From contig WRBR01000002.1 in the NCBI GenBank assembly GCA_009784425.1, positions 1 to 62,955 on the forward strand: 62,955 nucleotides of DNA, written 5' to 3'. Below are positions 28,061 to 37,712 of the stretch, one piece after another. The notes below the pieces were generated by a model. That model ran no database searches, was not told the DNA's origin, and saw only the letters and a program-made list of their open reading frames with translations. Position 1 is the first letter of the stretch. Every line of letters starts with the position of its first letter. This stretch comes from Coriobacteriia bacterium (GTDB lineage Bacteria; Actinomycetota; Coriobacteriia; Coriobacteriales; UBA8131). Position numbers and translations under genes: made by a program.

Positions 28061-30646
28061 GTGGCAGATAGTCCCAGAACACAAGAGCTAGACCTCAGCG
28101 GCTCAACAATCAAACCGGCCGAGATGGCCACGGAGATGCGCCAAAGCTTTCTTGAATACGCAATGAGCGTTATTGTTGCCCGAGCGCTGCCCGACGTGCG
28201 CGACGGCCTTAAGCCCGTACATCGGCGCATTCTCTACGCCATGCACGAAAGCGGCATCACCCCCAACAAGCCCCACAAAAAGAGCGCTTGGACCGTAGGT
28301 GAAGTAATTGGTAAGTACCACCCGCACGGAGACGCAGCCGTATACGACACTATGGTGCGCCTGGCGCAAGACTTTTCGCTCCGCGTGCCGCTGGTAGACG
28401 GACACGGAAACTTTGGCTCGGTTGACGGCGAGAGTGCAGCGGCCATGCGTTACACCGAGGCACGCCTCGACAAAGCGGCTATGGAGCTTTTGCGCGACCT
28501 CGACAAAGACACCGTTGACTGGCGTCCCAACTACGATGAGTCCCTGCAGGAGCCCACTGTTTTGCCGGCACGCTTTCCCAACCTTTTGGTTAACGGCTCC
28601 TCCGGTATTGCCGTGGGTATGGCCACCAATATTCCCCAGCACAACCTGGCAGAGGTCATAGACGCCACCTGCCTGCTTCTCGACAAAGAAGAAGCCACGC
28701 TTGACGAGGTCATGGAGATTCTTCCCGGCCCGGACTTTCCTACGGGCGCCATGATTATGGGCAAAAGCGGCATTCGTGAGGCTTATGAAACTGGCCGCGG
28801 CTCAATTGTAATGCGCGCCAAGGCGCGTCTTGAGAAGACTTCTTCAGGCCGTGAGCGTATCATAGTCTTTGAGTTTCCCTACATGGTGAACCGCTCCAAG
28901 CTCGAAGAAAAAATCAACGACCTCATGCGCGACAAAAAGTTTACCGAGATAAGCGTTTGTCGCGACGAAAGTGACCGCAACGGCATTCGCTTTCTCATAG
29001 AGCTTAAAACCGGAGCCATTCCTCAGGTGGTGCTCAACAAGCTCTATAAGATGACCAGCATGCAAAGCACCTTTGGGGTCAACATGCTGGCACTGGTTGA
29101 CGACACACCCAAGCAGCTCAACCTTATGCAGATGCTGCACCACTACATCAAGCACCAAAGCGAGGTTTTGGTAAGGCGCACTCAGTTTGATCTTAAAAAG
29201 GCACAAGACCGCGCCCACATCCTCGAAGGGCTCATCATTGCCCTCGATAACATCGACGAGATAATCCGTATTATCAAGAGCTCAAAAGACGACGCCGAGG
29301 CACGGGCTCGCCTCATGGAGAGCTTTGCGCTGACCTTGGTACAAACCGACGCCATCCTCGAGATGCGCCTGAGGCGCCTCACGGGCCTTGAGTACGGTAA
29401 GATTGCCGGCGAGCTGGAGGAGCTCCGCGAGAGAATCAACTACTACACCGAGCTGCTCGCAAGCCGCCACATGCAACACGAGGTGCTCAAAGACGAGCTC
29501 ACCGAGATTAAAGATCGCCTCGCCAACAAACGCCGTACCGAGCTGGCAGATGACGCCAAGGACCTGGAGGTTGAAGACCTCATAGCTGAAGAAGACATGG
29601 TGGTTACCGTGACCTCATCCGGTTACGTTAAGCGCCTGCCGGTGGCCACCTATCGCCAGCAAAAGCGCGGTGGCAAGGGCCTCCAGGGCGTCAACCTCAA
29701 GAGCGAGGACTTTGTGGAGCACCTCTTTGTGGCCTCAACACATGACTATATGCTCTTCTTCTCCACGCGCGGCAAGGTCTACCGCCTCAAGGTTCACGAG
29801 CTGCCGGTAGGCAGTCGTCACGCGCGCGGTTCGGCCATAGTCAACCTCCTGCCCCTTGAGCAGGGTGAGAAGATCTCTGCCATCATCACCACCAAAGACT
29901 TTCCGGATGACAAGTTCTTGCTCTTTGCAACCAGCGGCGGCATGACTAAGAAAACTGCCATGAGCGCCTATAAGAACTCACGCCGAGACGGCCTCATTGC
30001 CATCAGCCTGCGCGAGGACGACAGCCTCATCGACGTACGCAAGGTCAAAGAGGGCGAGAAGGTCATCATGGTGGCCTCCAACGGCAAGGCCATCTGCTGG
30101 GAAGAGAAAGAGGCACGCGCTATGGGTCGCGACACTATGGGCGTCAAAGGCATGACCACCCTCGATGACGACCAAGTCATAGGCATGGAGATTGCCCGGG
30201 CCGACTCAGAACTCTTTGTCATAACCGAAAACGGCTACGGAAAGCGCACGCCGGTCGACGACTACCCCGTGCACCACCGCGGCGGCCAAGGCGTCTACAC
30301 TATTCAGATGACCGAGAAAAAGGGCCCCCTGGTAGGCATGAAGATCATCTCTGCCGGCCAAGAGCTCATGATAATGAGCCAAGAAGGCGTCATGATCCGC
30401 GTTAAGTCAACCGACATCTCCCTCCAAGGACGCGCCACCCAAGGCGTACGCGTCATGAACGTAAGCGATAGCGACAGAGTCACCGCCGTTGCCCGCGTAG
30501 CCACCTCCCGCAAAGCCCCCAAAACCGACGGCTCCGAACAAGACGTAGAAGAAAACGGCGACGACAGCAACGGCACCAACACCGAAGCCAACCCAGAAAC
30601 CGGTCCCACAGAACCCGGAACCGCAGAAAGCCCCACCCTCTTCTAA
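28061..30646 (+). CDS. gyrA: DNA gyrase subunit A
   Basis: [35 protein letters not shown]. Confidence 0.97.
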   Translation: MADSPRTQELDLSGSTIKPAEMATEMRQSFLEYAMSVIVARALPDVRDGLKPVHRRILYAMHESGITPNKPHKKSAWTVGEVIGKYHPHGDAAVYDTMVRLAQDFSLRVPLVDGHGNFGSVDGESAAAMRYTEARLDKAAMELLRDLDKDTVDWRPNYDESLQEPTVLPARFPNLLVNGSSGIAVGMATNIPQHNLAEVIDATCLLLDKEEATLDEVMEILPGPDFPTGAMIMGKSGIREAYETGRGSIVMRAKARLEKTSSGRERIIVFEFPYMVNRSKLEEKINDLMRDKKFTEISVCRDESDRNGIRFLIELKTGAIPQVVLNKLYKMTSMQSTFGVNMLALVDDTPKQLNLMQMLHHYIKHQSEVLVRRTQFDLKKAQDRAHILEGLIIALDNIDEIIRIIKSSKDDAEARARLMESFALTLVQTDAILEMRLRRLTGLEYGKIAGELEELRERINYYTELLASRHMQHEVLKDELTEIKDRLANKRRTELADDAKDLEVEDLIAEEDMVVTVTSSGYVKRLPVATYRQQKRGGKGLQGVNLKSEDFVEHLFVASTHDYMLFFSTRGKVYRLKVHELPVGSRHARGSAIVNLLPLEQGEKISAIITTKDFPDDKFLLFATSGGMTKKTAMSAYKNSRRDGLIAISLREDDSLIDVRKVKEGEKVIMVASNGKAICWEEKEARAMGRDTMGVKGMTTLDDDQVIGMEIARADSELFVITENGYGKRTPVDDYPVHHRGGQGVYTIQMTEKKGPLVGMKIISAGQELMIMSQEGVMIRVKSTDISLQGRATQGVRVMNVSDSDRVTAVARVATSRKAPKTDGSEQDVEENGDDSNGTNTEANPETGPTEPGTAESPTLF

Positions 30647-30650
30647 GCCT

Positions 30651-30748
30651 CTGTCATCCTGAGCGAAGCGCGCAGCGCGTAGCCGAAGGACCCAGTCAAC
30701 GCACTTACTGGATCCTTCGGCTCCGCTACGCCTCGCTCAGGATGACAG
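30651..30748. repeat. full palindrome of CTGTCATCCTGAGCGAAG family
   Basis: ctgtcatcctgagcgaag...ctcgctcaggatgacag. Confidence 0.9.
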
Positions 30749-30752
30749 GGGG

Positions 30753-30784
30753 GTGTGCTCAACAGGTTGTTCTGTTGAGCACAC
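30753..30784. terminator. perfect hairpin downstream of gyrA
   Basis: gtgtgctcaacag gttgtt ctgttgagcacac. Confidence 0.65.
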
Positions 30785-30853
30785 TTGCTAGCTGAGCCAT
30801 TTGCATACTTGGGATGGTGGAAATTTTTGAAATCTTGAGTATTAAGCCAGAAC

Positions 30854-31555
30854 TTAGCCTCTTTTATATATTCTTATTTCGTTGTTGAGCGGCGGCTGTT
30901 CTGTGTCTATTGCAAACTCTATAAGGTTTCCGTTACCAAAATTGTAGGTGAGTTTAATTTTTCTGGATCCCGATTCAGCTGTCTCGGTTGGCTCGCCGTA
31001 AGCGGCGATTATCTCGTCAATAGTGGAGCCAATATGTAAGCCACCCGGAAGCACGACCGATGTTTCAACAGCGCCCTTTCTGTCGTACGAAAAAGCAAAT
31101 CCATACACATAGCACTCAGACAAAGGGAGCTCGGTATCACTAAGGTTGATAAAACGTATGCTGTTGAGAGACGTGTCGCCTTTTTTGAGACTGATGCTTC
31201 CAATCGTATAATAGCCAGGCTTCAGCGTTTCGCCGTCAATGCGGTCGGTAGTCCAACCAAGAGCAGCAAAATCCGAATACAGAGCAGGCAGGGTAATTAA
31301 ATCGCCATTCAGAGAAACTTGAAAACTGTCTGGACTAGAACTGAGGCCATCGGGAATAATTGGCGTTGCGTAAGGATATTCATCACCAGAAACGTCGGTT
31401 GAGACTGGGGGAGCCTCTTCTTCCTTTTCGGGCTCGTCTACTTCGATTTGTGTCTGCGGTTCTGGGGCATCGTTATCACTATTGTTATTGCCACCACAAG
31501 CAACCAATGAGAGTGTCAGCACGAGAACCAACACAAGGATAAATAACTTCTTCAT
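30854..31555 (-). CDS. predicted lipoprotein
   Basis: MKKLFILVLVLVLTLSLVACGGNN lipobox. Confidence 0.8.
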   Translation of the reverse strand: MKKLFILVLVLVLTLSLVACGGNNNSDNDAPEPQTQIEVDEPEKEEEAPPVSTDVSGDEYPYATPIIPDGLSSSPDSFQVSLNGDLITLPALYSDFAALGWTTDRIDGETLKPGYYTIGSISLKKGDTSLNSIRFINLSDTELPLSECYVYGFAFSYDRKGAVETSVVLPGGLHIGSTIDEIIAAYGEPTETAESGSRKIKLTYNFGNGNLIEFAIDTEQPPLNNEIRIYKRG

Positions 31556-31630
31556 AGGACTCCTTCTACTTAATTGTCTTTTGTATTACTCAGTATTATA
31601 AATCAAAAAGAGCTGGCGAGCTTGTTGACT

Positions 31631-31672
31631 AGGTCCTTCTACTACGCGCTCTGCGCTTCGCTCAGGATGATA
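31631..31672. repeat. single arm of the TCCTGAGCGAAG family
   Basis: aggtccttctactacgcgctctgcgcttcgctcaggatgata. Confidence 0.75.
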
Positions 31673-31680
31673 GGGAGAAA

Positions 31681-31712
31681 AAAAGGAGCGTCGATTGCTC
31701 GACGCTCCTTTT
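31681..31712. terminator. terminator of nap operon
   Basis: aaaaggagcgtcg attgct cgacgctcctttt. Confidence 0.85.
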
Positions 31713-31732
31713 TACATCTAGGTTTAAGGGGA

Positions 31733-32566
31733 TTAGTACGAGCGCATCTTGATGCACTTTTCGGGGCAGTTGTCGATGCAGGCGCCACAGCGCATGCAGT
31801 CGCCGGCCCAGACCTTTTTGGTCTCGCCGGTGAGAGCCGGCTCAAGGATGACCGGGTCAACTATGCAGACTTCTTTACAGCCACCGCAGTCGGTGCACTT
31901 GGACTTATCAAGGTGCGGGCGAAAAAGACCAATGCGCCCAAACACTTGATAAAAGCCACCCAGGGGGCAAAGGCTGCGGCACCAGATGCGTGGCGCCCAA
32001 AACAGCTCCAGCACTATGATTCCAAGCAGCGTTCCTAAGCCTGCCAGGGAACCAAAGAGCAAGGTTTTGCCAAGTGCGGCAATTGGGGAGATGTTCTCAA
32101 AGAGCGGCTGTGAAACCGCAAAGGCAACCAGCAAGAAGAAAACCATAACGCCGATTTTCGTTTTGCGTGGCAGCGAGCGATTTGCATTGGGAATCTTAAA
32201 TTTCTTGCGAAGCCAGTCGGTAAATTCCAAAACCAGATTTACTGGGCAAACCCAGCCGCAGAACACGCGGGCACCAAGAATCACATAAAAGAGAAATACG
32301 GGCATAAGAGCCCACAGCCAAGTCACCTCAAAGGTCTTTGCAGCAAATGCAACTTGCAAAGTGGCGTACGGATCGGTAATACCAAAGCCTAAAATGTCGG
32401 CAGAAGAAAGCGAGCCGAAGATAAGAGCCTCTGAAGGCGTTGGTATGCGATTATCTACCGGAGATGTCATTCCAAACAAGGAAAAACCATATGACAATAT
32501 GGGCACTGAAAGAATAACCCATACTGCCACTTGAACAAATCGTCTTGCAATCAGCCATCGCTTCAT
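31733..32566 (-). CDS. napH: NapH-type membrane 4Fe-4S protein
   Basis: FCGWVCPVNLVLEFTDWLR; CTDCGGCKEVC; CMRCGACIDNCP. Confidence 0.85.
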   Translation of the reverse strand: MKRWLIARRFVQVAVWVILSVPILSYGFSLFGMTSPVDNRIPTPSEALIFGSLSSADILGFGITDPYATLQVAFAAKTFEVTWLWALMPVFLFYVILGARVFCGWVCPVNLVLEFTDWLRKKFKIPNANRSLPRKTKIGVMVFFLLVAFAVSQPLFENISPIAALGKTLLFGSLAGLGTLLGIIVLELFWAPRIWCRSLCPLGGFYQVFGRIGLFRPHLDKSKCTDCGGCKEVCIVDPVILEPALTGETKKVWAGDCMRCGACIDNCPEKCIKMRSY

Positions 32567-32608
32567 GCCAATGTACCTGCTTTCAAACTTAGACCCGGTT
32601 TACTGCTC

Positions 32609-33016
32609 TTACTTTGCTTGCTGCTTTTCAAGCTCGTCTTCAAGCACCTTCTTTGCACGGTTAATCTCAAGCTGCCTTTTGATGATAGGATCGTCTTCAA
32701 AGTTGGCAAAAATCAAGCGCACGGTGACAACGCCCTTAGTCAGATTCACCTCGGTTGCTACCTTGGTAGAGGCTGCAATGGTTGGTGCTTCAATGGTGAC
32801 AACCAAGGTGGTGTCATGAGTTTCATGAACCTCAACACCAGCAATCTGAGAGATGGCCTCGGCAGCCTGGGCGGTTTCGCCCTGAAAGGTGCTTACCAAA
32901 TAGCTGGAGATGACAACGTCTTCTTCCGGCCCAGAACTGGTTAGTTCTGAAGCGGTGACGGCCGCCTGTGCAGCCGTCACCTCGTTTTCTTGTGTGTTTT
33001 CTGTGAAGTTAGTCAT
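32609..33016 (-). CDS. napD: NapD-type chaperone
   Basis: VVISSYLVSTFQGETAQAAEAISQIAGVEVHETHDTTLVVTIEA; downstream of napA. Confidence 0.7.
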   Translation of the reverse strand: MTNFTENTQENEVTAAQAAVTASELTSSGPEEDVVISSYLVSTFQGETAQAAEAISQIAGVEVHETHDTTLVVTIEAPTIAASTKVATEVNLTKGVVTVRLIFANFEDDPIIKRQLEINRAKKVLEDELEKQQAK

Positions 33017-35658
33017 TATTTCTTAACAATGCTCACAGTAGTCTTCTTGTAGTCAGGCTCCTTAGAGATAGGATCATAAATCTCCTGAACCACAAGGTTA
33101 ATCAGGCGGCTCTCCTCAAAGAAGGTACCAAAGCAAACACCTGGCGGGCACTCAACGCGCTGTTGCTTGGTTGCCTTAACCGTGACGGTTCCGTAATGAG
33201 AGGTTACTACAACCTCGTCGCCCTCTTTAAGATCCATAGCATCAAAGTCGCCGGGGTTCATGTAGAGGTAAGAGTCGGGAAGCGTGTTGTTAAGAGCAGG
33301 AATCAGCGCGGTGTTAGTACCGGTGTGCCATTGCTCAAGGAGACGGCCGGTAACAAACCAGAAGGGATACTGCTCGTCTGGCATGAATGCTGGCGGCTCC
33401 CAGGGGCGGAAGACAACAGAGGGCTTGAGTCCAGCGCTCTTGTAGTAGCTGATGCCACCAACGCCAGCCTTGCCGTCCTTGCCGTACATCTTGATACCCT
33501 CTTCATCAAAGCCGTCTTCTTGCTTGCCGTCGCAGAAACGCCACTTGGTAGAAAGCCACTCGCCATTGACCTCACGCACGGGCCAGGTAAGGCCGTGTGA
33601 GTTCAGATAAACCTCGTAAGGAGCCATCTGCTTGGAGTACATCTTAAGCTTGGACGGGGTGTAAACGCCCTCGTCATTCTTGGTTCCAAAGAGCTCGTCA
33701 ACATCAAGGTCAATGTCACTGGCAGCCTTCTTCAGGCCGGGGTTGGTAAAGATGAGATACTCGTCCCAGATTCTCTGGTTGACCTCTCGTTGGCTACCAA
33801 CAAAGTCGCCAGCCTCTTTGTCCCAGATAAAGCCAAAGAGAACATCAAAGGCATCCTTGCCGTCAATTTTCTCGCCCTCAAGAACACGAACTGCCATCTG
33901 GAGGTATACCCACAGATCCCACATTGCCTCTCCTGGCGGCTCAACGGCCTGCTCAAAGACAAGCGTGCGGCGCTCAGCGTTACCAAATGCGCCCTCGCGC
34001 TCAACCCACATAGCTACGGGGAAAACAACATCGGCGTACTTGGTTGAGAGGGTTGGGTAGCACTCGTTGACAACGATAAAGGTGTCGTAGATACCCTTTT
34101 GATCGCCCTTACCAAGGTAACGGGTGAGGTTAGGCAGCGACACTGCCCAGTTGTTGCAGGCAGACCAGAGAAAGTCCATGTTGCCCTTGCTGATGTCTTG
34201 GAAGATACGGATGGTGTGCTTGCCTGGGGTGGCAATACCGGTGCCGGGGATTGGCTCGTCATCATCATCCAGCTCGTCATCAAGGTAGCCCTTGGGAAGA
34301 TCCCAAACAGCCTCGGTAAAGCGACGGTGCTGCGGGTTGTTGACAACCAGGTCGGCGGGCAGACGATGTGCAAAGGTTCCAACCTCACGGGCGGTTCCGC
34401 AAGCGGTGGGCTGGCCGGTGAGCGAGAAAGCGCCACAGCCGGGCAGAGCATACTTGCCCAGGATAAGGTGGATGTTGTAGATATTGTGGTTCATCCATAC
34501 ACCACGGTTGTGCTGGTTAACACCCATTGTCCACAGCGAGAGAACCTTGGTGTTTTTGTCGGCATAAACCTTGGCCAGCTCCTCAATGTCGGCTGCAGAA
34601 ACACTGGAGAGCTCAGCGGCATACTCCAGAGTGTAAGGAGCAAGTCTCTCCTTGTACACGTCAAAAGTGCAAGGGGTTACAGCGCCAACAGCTCTACCTA
34701 TGTCGCTACCGTCATAAGTGTCATCATAGTTGTTGCCGAGATTCTCGGTACCGGTCTTGAATACCAGGTGATCATCGATATAAGCTTGGTCATACAGCTC
34801 GTTAACAACAATGTAGTTAGCAATTGCGTTAGCAATGGCGTTGTCAGAACCAGGGGTCATGATGAGTACCTTGTCGGCGCTCTTGGAGGTCTGGGTTCCG
34901 AGGGTGGTGATGTCATAGTGCTTAACTCCGGCACCGTGGTTCTTGCGAGCCTCAAGCCTTGAGTAAAGTACCGGGTGAGCCTCGTACATGTTGGCGCCCC
35001 AGGTGACAAAGACATCTGCCAGATCAAGATCGTTGTAGCAGTTAGCCGGCTCATCTGTTTGGAAGACGTTCATAAAGGCTACTACTGCAGAGGCCATACA
35101 AAGACGCGCGTTGGGGTCGATGTTGTTTGAGAGCATGCCAGCCTTCCAGAATTTGGAAAGTATGTAACCCTCGCAGATGGGCATCTGGCCAGAGGCCCAA
35201 AATGCCAGACGTGACTTGTCGTTCTTCCAGGTATCGCGAAGCTTGCCGGCTGCCAGGTCGAGAGCTTCTTCCCAGGTGGCCTCGCGCAGTCCACCGTCGG
35301 TGCCCTTGGTTGAAGAGTCATCGCGAATCAGCGGTGTGGTGAGACGACCATCGCAATAGAGCAGCGATGCGAGGTGCATACCTTTAACGCACAGAGCGCC
35401 CAAGGTTGACTCGTTGTCCGGGTCACCAACAGTCTCGGTGATAACACCATCAACAGTCGTGACCAACACGCCGCAGCCAACGCCGCAGTAACGACACACA
35501 GTAACGGAGGTAACTCCATCCTTTGTTGTGCCACCGCCGCCACCGCCGCCACCGTTCTCGTCGTCACAACCAACGAGAGCGCCCAGTGTTCCCACTGCAG
35601 CAGCGCCTGCCATGGCGGCAGCGCTGGTCTTGACAAATTGCCTACGTGAAAATTCCAT
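33016..35658 (-). CDS. napA: periplasmic nitrate reductase-type molybdoprotein (NapA)
   Basis: SRRQFVKT Tat motif, CRYCGVGCGVLV 4Fe-4S site, GALCVKG; napG/D/H neighbours. Confidence 0.82.
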   Translation of the reverse strand: MEFSRRQFVKTSAAAMAGAAAVGTLGALVGCDDENGGGGGGGGTTKDGVTSVTVCRYCGVGCGVLVTTVDGVITETVGDPDNESTLGALCVKGMHLASLLYCDGRLTTPLIRDDSSTKGTDGGLREATWEEALDLAAGKLRDTWKNDKSRLAFWASGQMPICEGYILSKFWKAGMLSNNIDPNARLCMASAVVAFMNVFQTDEPANCYNDLDLADVFVTWGANMYEAHPVLYSRLEARKNHGAGVKHYDITTLGTQTSKSADKVLIMTPGSDNAIANAIANYIVVNELYDQAYIDDHLVFKTGTENLGNNYDDTYDGSDIGRAVGAVTPCTFDVYKERLAPYTLEYAAELSSVSAADIEELAKVYADKNTKVLSLWTMGVNQHNRGVWMNHNIYNIHLILGKYALPGCGAFSLTGQPTACGTAREVGTFAHRLPADLVVNNPQHRRFTEAVWDLPKGYLDDELDDDDEPIPGTGIATPGKHTIRIFQDISKGNMDFLWSACNNWAVSLPNLTRYLGKGDQKGIYDTFIVVNECYPTLSTKYADVVFPVAMWVEREGAFGNAERRTLVFEQAVEPPGEAMWDLWVYLQMAVRVLEGEKIDGKDAFDVLFGFIWDKEAGDFVGSQREVNQRIWDEYLIFTNPGLKKAASDIDLDVDELFGTKNDEGVYTPSKLKMYSKQMAPYEVYLNSHGLTWPVREVNGEWLSTKWRFCDGKQEDGFDEEGIKMYGKDGKAGVGGISYYKSAGLKPSVVFRPWEPPAFMPDEQYPFWFVTGRLLEQWHTGTNTALIPALNNTLPDSYLYMNPGDFDAMDLKEGDEVVVTSHYGTVTVKATKQQRVECPPGVCFGTFFEESRLINLVVQEIYDPISKEPDYKKTTVSIVKK

Positions 35659-35817
35659 TTGCTTCTTCCTTTCTCACTTTTCCTAACTCCCACCGCCAAA
35701 AATGGCGAGTGTTGCCGCATTGAGCGGCCCTTCTAATCTTTCCTGTCTAGTTACTTCACGGTTACGTGCCTTCTTGCGCGCGTCCATGCACGCCTTCTCT
35801 TCGTTCCTTCTCTATCG

Positions 35818-36408
35818 TTATCTTGGAACTATTGTGACTGCGGTTTCGGGGAGACTCACCACGCAACGCTCAACACATATGCCGCACCCAACACACTTTT
35901 CTTCGTTGACAATGGGTGCAAAGATCATATGAATGTCGTCGCCTGGTCTGTCGCGAAACTCAACAGAAATAGCCTCGTTAATCAAGGGGCATACACGATA
36001 GCAAACCTCGCACCGATGACCCTTGCTGTAAGCAGCACAGATTCTTTCGTCAATAACGGCGGTTCCCATGCGCACATCGCTGGGTTTATCAACGCTGCTC
36101 AGTGCGCCGGTTGGGCAGACTTCAATACAGGGAAAATCCACACAGAGCCTGCATGCCTTGCGGCGAGGGTCTATGTAGGGAGTTCCTGCAGCTCTGCCAT
36201 CAGCCACCGTTGCGGTGAGAATGGAGCCATAAGGGCAGGCCAAAACACACTTGCCGCACGAAATACAACGAGAGATAAAATCTTCGTCGCTCACTGCACC
36301 GGGGGGTTTTAAAAGCTTGCCGCCTCCTAAGGCTCCAAGTATGGATTGAGCGGCTATGAATCCCGCGCCTACCAATGCTGCGAGGGATAGGTTTTCTTTT
36401 TCCATCAT
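35818..36408 (-). CDS. napG: NapG-type 4Fe-4S ferredoxin protein
   Basis: CISCGKCVLACPYGSI; CRLCVDFPCIEVCP; CEVCYRVCP; CVGCGICVERCV. Confidence 0.8.
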   Translation of the reverse strand: MMEKENLSLAALVGAGFIAAQSILGALGGGKLLKPPGAVSDEDFISRCISCGKCVLACPYGSILTATVADGRAAGTPYIDPRRKACRLCVDFPCIEVCPTGALSSVDKPSDVRMGTAVIDERICAAYSKGHRCEVCYRVCPLINEAISVEFRDRPGDDIHMIFAPIVNEEKCVGCGICVERCVVSLPETAVTIVPR

Positions 36409-36712
36409 TTACTGATTTATCCAATCAAAATAGTTGCGCAAACCAACAGCACTACATGATAGTACAGAACTGCAAGAAGTCAATAAAAATTGTCTCCCTG
36501 GCAATGCTCTCGCTATACTTATCACGCTTGTTGTCATGCTTGCTCTGATGTGAAACGCTGCCCGTCAAATTTGTCCGCAATTAACGTCTTTGTTTTCCGC
36601 TAGTTTTTCTTGATTTATGACCAATCGCAGTGAAAATAGTATCACGACCTGTGCCCACCATAAGGGCTGAATTAATAAAAGGTTAGAAAAAGGTTCAAAA
36701 TCAGCCTTAAAA

Positions 36713-36830
36713 GGGGACGATTTAGATCTGCCGATGGGGACAATTCAACCAAAAGAGGGGACAAAAAACTCTTTCCGATGGGGACAATTTGCGCAAAAGG
36801 GGACGATACTAAGTAGCTGGTGGGGACGAT
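36713..36830. repeat. six scattered GGGGAC(A/G) units
   Basis: ggggacgatt / ggggacaattc / ggggacaaaa / ggggacaattt / ggggacgata / ggggacgattc. Confidence 0.6.
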
Positions 36831-36907
36831 TCAAGGAGAAGAGGGAGCTGTTTCTGCCCCATATACCAGCAAAAGCATCGAGCAGCTTGACAGGCGGGAG
36901 CCCCGGG

Positions 36908-37567
36908 TCACACCATAAAGTCTTCAGGGGAGATTGACTCGATGAAGGAGTGAAAGCGCTCCATCTCGTCTTCAGAGCCGTAGAGCAGCTCGCCTCCGTC
37001 TGAGACCTTGACCCGCACCTGGTGTGCGGCAGCATTCATCACATCTTTGTCGATGAAGATTCTGGCGCCGGTTTTGAGAGCCAGGGCTATTGAGTCAGAA
37101 GGACGCGCATCCACCTGAATCAAACGCCCGTCTTTGTTGAGACAGACCGTTGCATAAAAGGTTGAGCCGGCAACCTTGTCAATGATGACACGCTCAACCT
37201 TGGTGCCCAGTACGCCAATGACATTAGCAAGCAGGTCGTGGGTCAAGGGGCGCGAGTGAGACTGATTGTTCAGCAGCAAGACGATGGCCTCAGCCTCGCT
37301 GTGGCCAATCCAAATGGGGAGTAATTGGGGCGCAATCAAGTCGGTGCCCTCAATTGCGTCTACAGCAAGGAGGTCGTTGATGTCTTTTTGCCCCGCCGCA
37401 ATCTCCTGGTTGCGCGCATCGTTTTGTATCGTTTCTCCAGCATCCTTGCTCTCTGCGCTGCGAACCGCTCCAAAGATCTGAGAAACAGCACCCTTCTCCA
37501 CCAGCACCACAACGGAGGGGGAGTCCGGATGAGCAACCACTACGGTAAATATATTGACCTCTACCAT
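36908..37567 (-). CDS. bifunctional nuclease family (DUF151) protein
   Basis: LLPIWIGHSEAEAIVLLL...VDARPSDSIALALKTGARIFI. Confidence 0.88.
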   Translation of the reverse strand: MVEVNIFTVVVAHPDSPSVVVLVEKGAVSQIFGAVRSAESKDAGETIQNDARNQEIAAGQKDINDLLAVDAIEGTDLIAPQLLPIWIGHSEAEAIVLLLNNQSHSRPLTHDLLANVIGVLGTKVERVIIDKVAGSTFYATVCLNKDGRLIQVDARPSDSIALALKTGARIFIDKDVMNAAAHQVRVKVSDGGELLYGSEDEMERFHSFIESISPEDFMV

Positions 37568-37712
37568 GTTAGAAAAGTCTCTACTCCTTCGTATATCCCA
37601 TGCCAAGATTCAACGCCTGTTTTGCTAGTATATAGTAAAAGAAGAATTAACAAGGTAACAGCTCGGCAAGACCAAGGTGCCTTAACAGAAACAGCCAGGA
37701 AAGAGCCCGCAC

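Noticed and set aside
34099-34962. 287-aa plus-strand ORF over napA
   Set aside because: Antisense to conserved NapA; no protein features.
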